Assembly (NCBI GenBank): GCA_964599895.1
Contig: CAZRHT010000053.1
Location: forward strand, 1 to 19,263
Length of the DNA stretch: 19,263 bases
Source of the DNA: UM-FILTER-49-7 sp964599895
GTDB lineage: Bacteria; Acidobacteriota; Holophagae; Thermotomaculales; Thermotomaculaceae
Direction of reading: 5' to 3'
Shown here: piece by piece, positions 14,950 to 19,263 of the stretch
Layout of the letters: each line of letters starts with the position of its first letter
Position numbering within the stretch: position 1 is the first letter of the stretch
Notes under the pieces: model-generated
The model's database searches: none
Told to the model about the DNA's origin: nothing
The model's input: the letters and a program-made list of their open reading frames with translations, nothing else
Position numbers and translations under genes: made by a program

Positions 14950-16275
14950 TCATCTCTTCTTGAGTGGTAGTTTTCGGTGGATTGCGACCCACACCAATGT
15001 GGTCAGTCCAATGCTTTCCAATATCAAAAGTGGGGGAATGGCTGGCAGATAATACCGATTCCATGACAGAGGAGTCCACCAGATGACTCCCAGTACCGTG
15101 GCACATAACCATGCCAGAAAAGGAATTGTAAAACAAAACTCTGAGACTCTGTGGGATCGCCAGTTTTTCCATAGCAGATACAGGAGTGTGAGGAAGCCTG
15201 CAAACATCAAAAAGCAAAGGCTGCCCTTGATAATCGGGGATCGAAACGAAGCGATTGGGGTAGTGGTACTGCGGAAAAAGGATGATATTTTGTCGGATAG
15301 AGTGTAAAGGGCATATTTAGGTAGATGGGCTTTGCGCTGAATAATTTGGTTACCAAACGCGAACATCTGATAGATACCCCTCCATGTGTTTTTGTACAAG
15401 TAGGGATTTGAGCCAACAAAAACGATGGGAGGAATCAGCAGTTGGCTGATCCATGCGCCAATGAGTGTCCGTTGTCTATTTCGGTCCAGTTTTCCTCTCA
15501 TGTAGAGAAGAATTGCAAACGCCGGGATACTGGCCAGTGCAGATGTCCAACTCAGAATCGCGTTCATCTTCGTTGAAATGGCGAGACCCGTGGCTATCCC
15601 TGATCCAATTGAAAACAGAAAGCCGGACAATAGTGAATTTTGATATATCCGATTCAGTGTAATGATACTCAGTGCAATTGCGACGGTTGAAAAAGCAGCC
15701 GCTGGGGCATCCAGCATGGCCCGGAATGCGTCAAAATGAACAGTCTGATTCAGGAGAAAAAGCAGAACGACGACGATAGCGGACAATATTTGGAAAGGGA
15801 GGCTGAATCCTGCTCCATCTGTGGCAATCATTGCAAGCCAGGAAAGCAGTGCCACCATCAGAGCTGAGAGCAGGACAACCGGTAGACGGCCGGCTGCCAG
15901 TTTGCTCGGCGGGAAACGGCCATCTGCCAGAATATTTTTCACGGAAATACGATGGGACGACATGTTGAATACACCCGAAAAATCATGGAATCCATGGTGC
16001 CAGATAGAACAACCGATGAGCAATTTGCCGATTTGGGGATTGGGCGATCCAAACGATCTGAATAAGTCGTGCCAACCTGGATGTGTTGTGTCATGCTCTA
16101 TGACCAGGGTTTTGTAGGAATACAGACCTGTCTGGCAGAAATTTATTTCGTCCTGATGTACAAACAGTATACTGGACCTTTTCGAATTCAGAACCAAAAA
16201 TACGCAAACAAACACGAAGGAGATAACCGTCCATTTTATCCAAGCCGCATTTCCTCTCAAAAAGCCGGTTTTCAT
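14950..16275 (-). CDS. ArnT/PMT-like membrane glycosyltransferase (GT-C fold)
   Basis: The 441-aa multi-spanning protein looks like a GT39/GT83-type transferase that uses a polyprenyl-phosphate sugar at the periplasmic face. After the first membrane helix comes a large loop with the Asp42-Glu43 pair (VHQDEINF), the expected metal/donor site of GT-C enzymes, and PNPQIGKLLIG, corresponding to the 'hP-P-L-x-K' motif of protein mannosyltransferases. About nine to eleven further hydrophobic segments follow, and the C-terminus is basic (HRKLPLKKR). I start at the ATG at 16273-16275, because AAGGGG lies 7 bases upstream; an in-frame ATG 36 bp earlier has no ribosome site. Acceptor (protein, lipid A or polysaccharide) cannot be told. 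It is a single gene, convergent with the symporter. Confidence 0.75.
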   Translation of the reverse strand: MKTGFLRGNAAWIKWTVISFVFVCVFLVLNSKRSSILFVHQDEINFCQTGLYSYKTLVIEHDTTHPGWHDLFRSFGSPNPQIGKLLIGCSIWHHGFHDFSGVFNMSSHRISVKNILADGRFPPSKLAAGRLPVVLLSALMVALLSWLAMIATDGAGFSLPFQILSAIVVVLLFLLNQTVHFDAFRAMLDAPAAAFSTVAIALSIITLNRIYQNSLLSGFLFSIGSGIATGLAISTKMNAILSWTSALASIPAFAILLYMRGKLDRNRQRTLIGAWISQLLIPPIVFVGSNPYLYKNTWRGIYQMFAFGNQIIQRKAHLPKYALYTLSDKISSFFRSTTTPIASFRSPIIKGSLCFLMFAGFLTLLYLLWKNWRSHRVSEFCFTIPFLAWLCATVLGVIWWTPLSWNRYYLPAIPPLLILESIGLTTLVWVAIHRKLPLKKR

Positions 16276-16370
16276 GGTTATGCCCCTTGTACTGCTGCAA
16301 AAGTGATTCATCAGAATCTGTGAAATTGGCCATTCACTTGCTTATCATGTAAAGCGTAACTAACTGATGA

Positions 16371-16454
16371 CAGGAAGAAAGAACGGTCCAATCCAATCTT
16401 ACATTACCGGAGGAACAAATTAAAGCGTTTTATAGGGAAAGACGGATTGAATAA
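16371..16454 (+). pseudogene. Possible remnant of a minimal nucleotidyltransferase (MntA-like)
   Basis: Between in-frame stops the plus strand reads QEERTVQSNLT then LPEEQIKAFYRERRIE and a TAA. The latter part resembles the N-terminus of MNT-domain proteins of HepT/MntA-type modules ('...PEEQIAAFCRRHRI', normally followed by ALFGS). No start codon, no GS-x-D-x-D catalytic motif and no further homology follow. This is weak evidence; a chance resemblance is quite possible. Confidence 0.18.
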
Positions 16455-16597
16455 TTCCTCAATTGCCCATCCCAAGGCTCCCTGACGGTGAATTCCACTT
16501 CAAAGTGAACCAGTAAGGAGAAAGATGATATCCTGGGTCAATCGACCCCGTTTCATTGTCGTATCGGTATGATAGAGTGGGAAAGGCCAAGTTTAAT

Positions 16598-16621
16598 GTT
16601 GAGTTTGAGGTTGAGTGGGAG
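16598..16621 (+). repeat. Four imperfect tandem hexamers
   Basis: GTTGAG, TTTGAG, GTTGAG and TGGGAG follow one another about 65-88 bp upstream of the lipoprotein-like gene. They may be a slippage product or a regulator-binding array; nothing else supports a function. Confidence 0.4.
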
Positions 16622-16685
16622 GGGCGGTGAGAAAGGTCAGTTTTGTATGCCCCCGGAATTTTAAAACAGAAATAGAGGACTCAAA

Positions 16686-17429
16686 ATGAACAAAAACATG
16701 CCTTTTTTGAAACAGAGATTCTTATTTCTTCTTTTGATTTGGCTGTTCATGTTTACCGGATGTGAACTAACCCTAGCTGGGAGCCAACCAGAAACGAAAA
16801 ACATTGGCCAACAGTTAGCTGCATCCTGTCCGGAAATGAAGGATTCTTGCATACAAAAAGAACTGGAGGGTTTTTGGAAGAAAGCTAATGTTAGGGGCAA
16901 GTATGACATTTGTCGGTATCTGTATCCCGTTGATGGGAGTCTCCCGGATCTTTTTCTTACCACAAAATTAACAACTTCACTGGATCCAATAGTAAAGGGT
17001 GTTGTAGTGGATTTTCTCGTATTGAGACACAGACAATCAAACCTCCCAGCATTGATAAGGCTATTAACTGATAGTTCTGTTTCAAGTCGTGAAGGAGACA
17101 CGGTAGGTTGTATTGTGCTTGGAGACTTTCAAGCAACTATTCCAATAGAATACAGATTTGATGGACATAAGTTCGAGACGGAGTCAAGCTATCGTCTACT
17201 TATACAAGATATTTATGAGACATGGTATTGCATTGTATCCAGAATGGGGAAACTTGACTACAACAAGCGGGACAAGGTTTTTGCCATTGATGAGAGTTCG
17301 GCAGAAATGCTGCGGAAGCATCAGGTCTGGTTTATTCAAGGTTGCAAAAGTGGACCAGAACCATTCGAATTGCTCCAAAGGCTGAGAGAGCAATGGAAAA
17401 AACTGGGGGGACACAAACGCAATTTGTAA
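16686..17429 (+). CDS. Putative lipoprotein of unknown function
   Basis: The 247-aa product starts with a basic n-region (MNKNMPFLKQR), a hydrophobic core (FLFLLLIWLFMF) and TGC, so it is probably exported and lipidated at Cys26; Phe at -3 makes the lipobox imperfect. The mature part has several Cys residues (CPEMKDSC, DICRYL, TVGCIVL, WYCIV, QGCKSG), which could form disulfides in the periplasm. I recognise no domain. AGAGGA lies 6 bases before the ATG, supporting the start. The gene is visibly AT-richer than its neighbours and has less typical codon use, which may indicate recent acquisition. It is isolated, convergent with the PrsW-like gene, and has no clear terminator in the 75-bp gap after it. 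Confidence 0.7.
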   Translation: MNKNMPFLKQRFLFLLLIWLFMFTGCELTLAGSQPETKNIGQQLAASCPEMKDSCIQKELEGFWKKANVRGKYDICRYLYPVDGSLPDLFLTTKLTTSLDPIVKGVVVDFLVLRHRQSNLPALIRLLTDSSVSSREGDTVGCIVLGDFQATIPIEYRFDGHKFETESSYRLLIQDIYETWYCIVSRMGKLDYNKRDKVFAIDESSAEMLRKHQVWFIQGCKSGPEPFELLQRLREQWKKLGGHKRNL

Positions 17430-17504
17430 TTCGGGGGAGGCAATATCAAATTGTGCTTGAGGGGGGCGGATTCTAATTGTAAATGTAGCTTATTGTTCCT
17501 GATG

Positions 17505-19205
17505 TCACTTCTTTGCGTCGTCGGTTTGCCCGTTCTGTTCAGTGGATTTTCTGAATAATCCCTTCCAGTTGTACAACGGCACTTGCAACCCCTTGTGTAG
17601 AGGAAGCAGCCCCATGGATTGCGAGATGACTGAAATCATGATCAGGGATATGATTATGGTTCCCGCAAGATGACTCGTGGCATTTCTCGGCCCGAACTTC
17701 CATGCGAGGACCAGATACTCGTACAGAACGACCAGAACAAGTGCATATTTCAGATACTGAACCAGCCGAATGAACTGGATCTTTGGACCTGTATCCCAGA
17801 ACTGTGATTTGTTCAGACCATTAATGATCACCCGCTGGCAAACACCCATCATAAATAACAAAAGCAGGAAGGCAATCGGTGTCATCCAGAAGACTCCGGA
17901 GATCAGGAAGAAATCATATAAGCCATGAAGCAGGATTGCCGCTCCAAAAGTAGCTCCAAACCACTTCAATCGATAAAGACGGCCCTTATGCCTCCGATGC
18001 GTCAAGACCAGTCCATATGTTGCCAGTGCTGTCAACGAGATGTGAAGAATGACTGCTGAAAACGCACGGGCATGGATGGCCGTTAAACTGCTTTCTCCGA
18101 AATAGATCAGGTTTTCCATAAAGGCAAAACCCAGCGCGGATACCGCCCCGTACACCACATAATCGATGGCTTCGTCCACCTGACGCGACAGCCACATCAT
18201 CAGGAACAATGGCAGAATCTTTACTGTTTCTTCAATCAAACCGATGCCAAAAACACAAAAGAGAAAATCATTCAGCAAGTTGCCGGACAGACTGAATTTC
18301 AATCCGAATCTGTACAGGTCGTAGAGAAAATGGCATCCCACCGCAAACAACATGCCCAGCAACAGCACAGCTGCCAGATACAGCGGTTTTTCAGGTTCGA
18401 ACACATCAAGACGGTGGAAAAACCACAACCAGATCAACAAAATCAGCAAGGCACCCACAAATCCTGGAATATTGGTCCCGGAGACCGACTGCCTGGTAAC
18501 TGCTGAAACATACTTCCAGATGCTTCCATCATGAAGTGCCAGTTCTCTAATAGCAGACGGGGGTGCGTATGCTGCCGCAGGCCCATCTATCAGCCGGCGC
18601 ATTTCTCCGAAATCTCCCTGTCTTCTTGCCAGCACAATCAGATTTCGGTACGCTCCGCCCACATTTCCTTTCAGCTGGATCTCACGGACGAACATTTTTT
18701 TTGCAAGCTCCAGCATTCCATTTCTCATTAGACAGTATCCGATTGAGTTATTCAGGTACTTCAAATTGCGGTTCGATACCTGAACGTAATCACTGATTGC
18801 CTTCTGGTAGTTACCTTCATTGGCTTCAATTAACCCGAGACCGTAGTGCCCGATGTCCTTGAGCTGCGGATTGTCAGAGGTGATATATCCTTCATAACGG
18901 TCCCGTATCGACTGATCATCGCGAGATTTTCTTGTTGTGTAGTTGTAATCCGACTGCATGTAGTGCACACGAATCAGGCTCCGTTGCAGTTCAATATTGG
19001 TCGGATCCTTCTGCACCATTTTCTCCAGCAACCGTTCAGCACGTCCCGGCAGGCCGGCTCCAAGCGCACTGGCAACCTGTTCTGCCGGCTTGTCCGACGG
19101 CGGGTTATGAAGAAAAAGGTTTGCTGCCAGCAGAATCACACCCACCGGCAGGACTACTGTCAACAGGAAATGCAGCCATCCACGTGATTTTAAGCTCTTT
19201 TCCAT
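17505..19205 (-). CDS. TPR-fused PrsW-like intramembrane protease
   Basis: This 566-aa membrane protein combines an N-terminal anchor helix (about 11-31), a soluble region (about 40-225) with TPR-like helical repeats (EANEGNYQKAISDYVQV, NGMLELAKKMFVREIQ), and a C-terminal multi-spanning PrsW-type domain. The protease motifs are present: Glu325-Glu326-x-x-Lys329 (GLIEETVKILP), Asp-Tyr-x-x-Tyr-Gly followed by AFMENLIYF with Glu364-Asn365, His388 in VILHISLTA and His427...Asp431 in LHGLYDFF. Bacillus PrsW (about 220 aa) performs site-1 cleavage of the anti-sigma factor RsiW; the large N-terminal region here is an extra presumed sensor or substrate-recognition part. Family members may be inactive scaffolds, but the key residues are intact here. 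The ribosome site is weak. No sigma/anti-sigma pair lies next to it in the window. Confidence 0.85.
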   Translation of the reverse strand: MEKSLKSRGWLHFLLTVVLPVGVILLAANLFLHNPPSDKPAEQVASALGAGLPGRAERLLEKMVQKDPTNIELQRSLIRVHYMQSDYNYTTRKSRDDQSIRDRYEGYITSDNPQLKDIGHYGLGLIEANEGNYQKAISDYVQVSNRNLKYLNNSIGYCLMRNGMLELAKKMFVREIQLKGNVGGAYRNLIVLARRQGDFGEMRRLIDGPAAAYAPPSAIRELALHDGSIWKYVSAVTRQSVSGTNIPGFVGALLILLIWLWFFHRLDVFEPEKPLYLAAVLLLGMLFAVGCHFLYDLYRFGLKFSLSGNLLNDFLFCVFGIGLIEETVKILPLFLMMWLSRQVDEAIDYVVYGAVSALGFAFMENLIYFGESSLTAIHARAFSAVILHISLTALATYGLVLTHRRHKGRLYRLKWFGATFGAAILLHGLYDFFLISGVFWMTPIAFLLLLFMMGVCQRVIINGLNKSQFWDTGPKIQFIRLVQYLKYALVLVVLYEYLVLAWKFGPRNATSHLAGTIIISLIMISVISQSMGLLPLHKGLQVPLYNWKGLFRKSTEQNGQTDDAKK

Positions 19206-19263
19206 ACCGGTATGCTACCAGACGGAAAGGGCAAGTGCCATTCCTTTTTGACTCTCTATGGTG

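Larger units (their letters stand above)
16276..16685. other. Intergenic region between divergent genes
   Basis: About 410 bp without a supported intact gene. It contains a 27-codon open fragment resembling a nucleotidyltransferase N-terminus (16371-16454), a small inverted repeat CACTT-CA-AAGTG (16496-16507), a 5-bp GC hairpin GGGTC-AATC-GACCC (16535-16548) and four imperfect hexamers (16598-16621). The leader of the glycosyltransferase also has GATTC-ATCA-GAATC (16305-16318). I cannot identify a convincing promoter for either flanking gene. Confidence 0.6.

Noticed and set aside
19215..19240. TGGCAC...TTGCC on the minus strand upstream of the PrsW-like gene, suggesting a sigma-54 promoter
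   Set aside because: The GG and GC dinucleotides are not at the required 10-bp spacing.
1..19263. CRISPR array, insertion sequence, rRNA or prophage
   Set aside because: No regularly spaced repeats, transposase, integrase, terminal inverted repeats or RNA gene motifs were seen on either strand.

Overview
This 19.3 kb window looks like a chromosomal segment of a Gram-negative bacterium, most likely a metagenome-assembled contig because it contains one run of exactly 100 N. Lipoprotein-type signal peptides, a LysM lytic transglycosylase and a membrane glycosyltransferase point to a diderm envelope. A mitochondrial-type citrate synthase, an acidic pseudo-receiver protein with a C-terminal helical module, and a conserved 100-aa protein of unknown function resemble gene content I associate with Acidobacteriota or the former Deltaproteobacteria. 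This placement is an inference; there is no rRNA or tRNA in the window.

Region 1 (1-9411, all minus strand) is one long co-directional run with short gaps. In transcription order it encodes an acidic pseudo-receiver protein, a LysM lytic transglycosylase, a ComM/YifB-type AAA+ ATPase, a LipM-like octanoyl/lipoyl transferase cut by the assembly gap, PurH, thymidine kinase, a phosphomannomutase/phosphoglucomutase and, at the left edge, the first 38 codons of a Yip1-like membrane protein. A plausible promoter lies before the first gene. The themes are envelope remodelling, DNA handling, nucleotide supply (purH, tdk), lipoylation and sugar phosphates.

Region 2 (9412-13571) contains citrate synthase with a clear intrinsic terminator, then a translationally coupled pair: a 100-aa protein and a 627-aa protein of unknown function, overlapping by ATGA. 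A compact divergent promoter region with an inverted repeat separates this pair from a plus-strand transporter gene.

Region 3 (13572-19263) contains a glutamate/aspartate-type symporter (+), a GT-C/ArnT-like membrane glycosyltransferase (-), an approximately 410-bp intergenic stretch, an AT-richer orphan lipoprotein-like gene (+) and a TPR-PrsW fusion membrane protease (-).

I see no CRISPR array, insertion sequence, prophage or classical defence operon. The observations most worth checking are: a perfect 26-bp terminator-like palindrome inside the LipM coding region that covers the likely catalytic Cys codon; the pseudo-receiver protein that has lost its phospho-acceptor; the coupled unknown pair, whose larger member has a 10-bp tandem duplication and an A8 tract near its 3' end; the TPR-PrsW fusion; and interleaved inverted repeats between the mutase gene and the Yip1-like gene.
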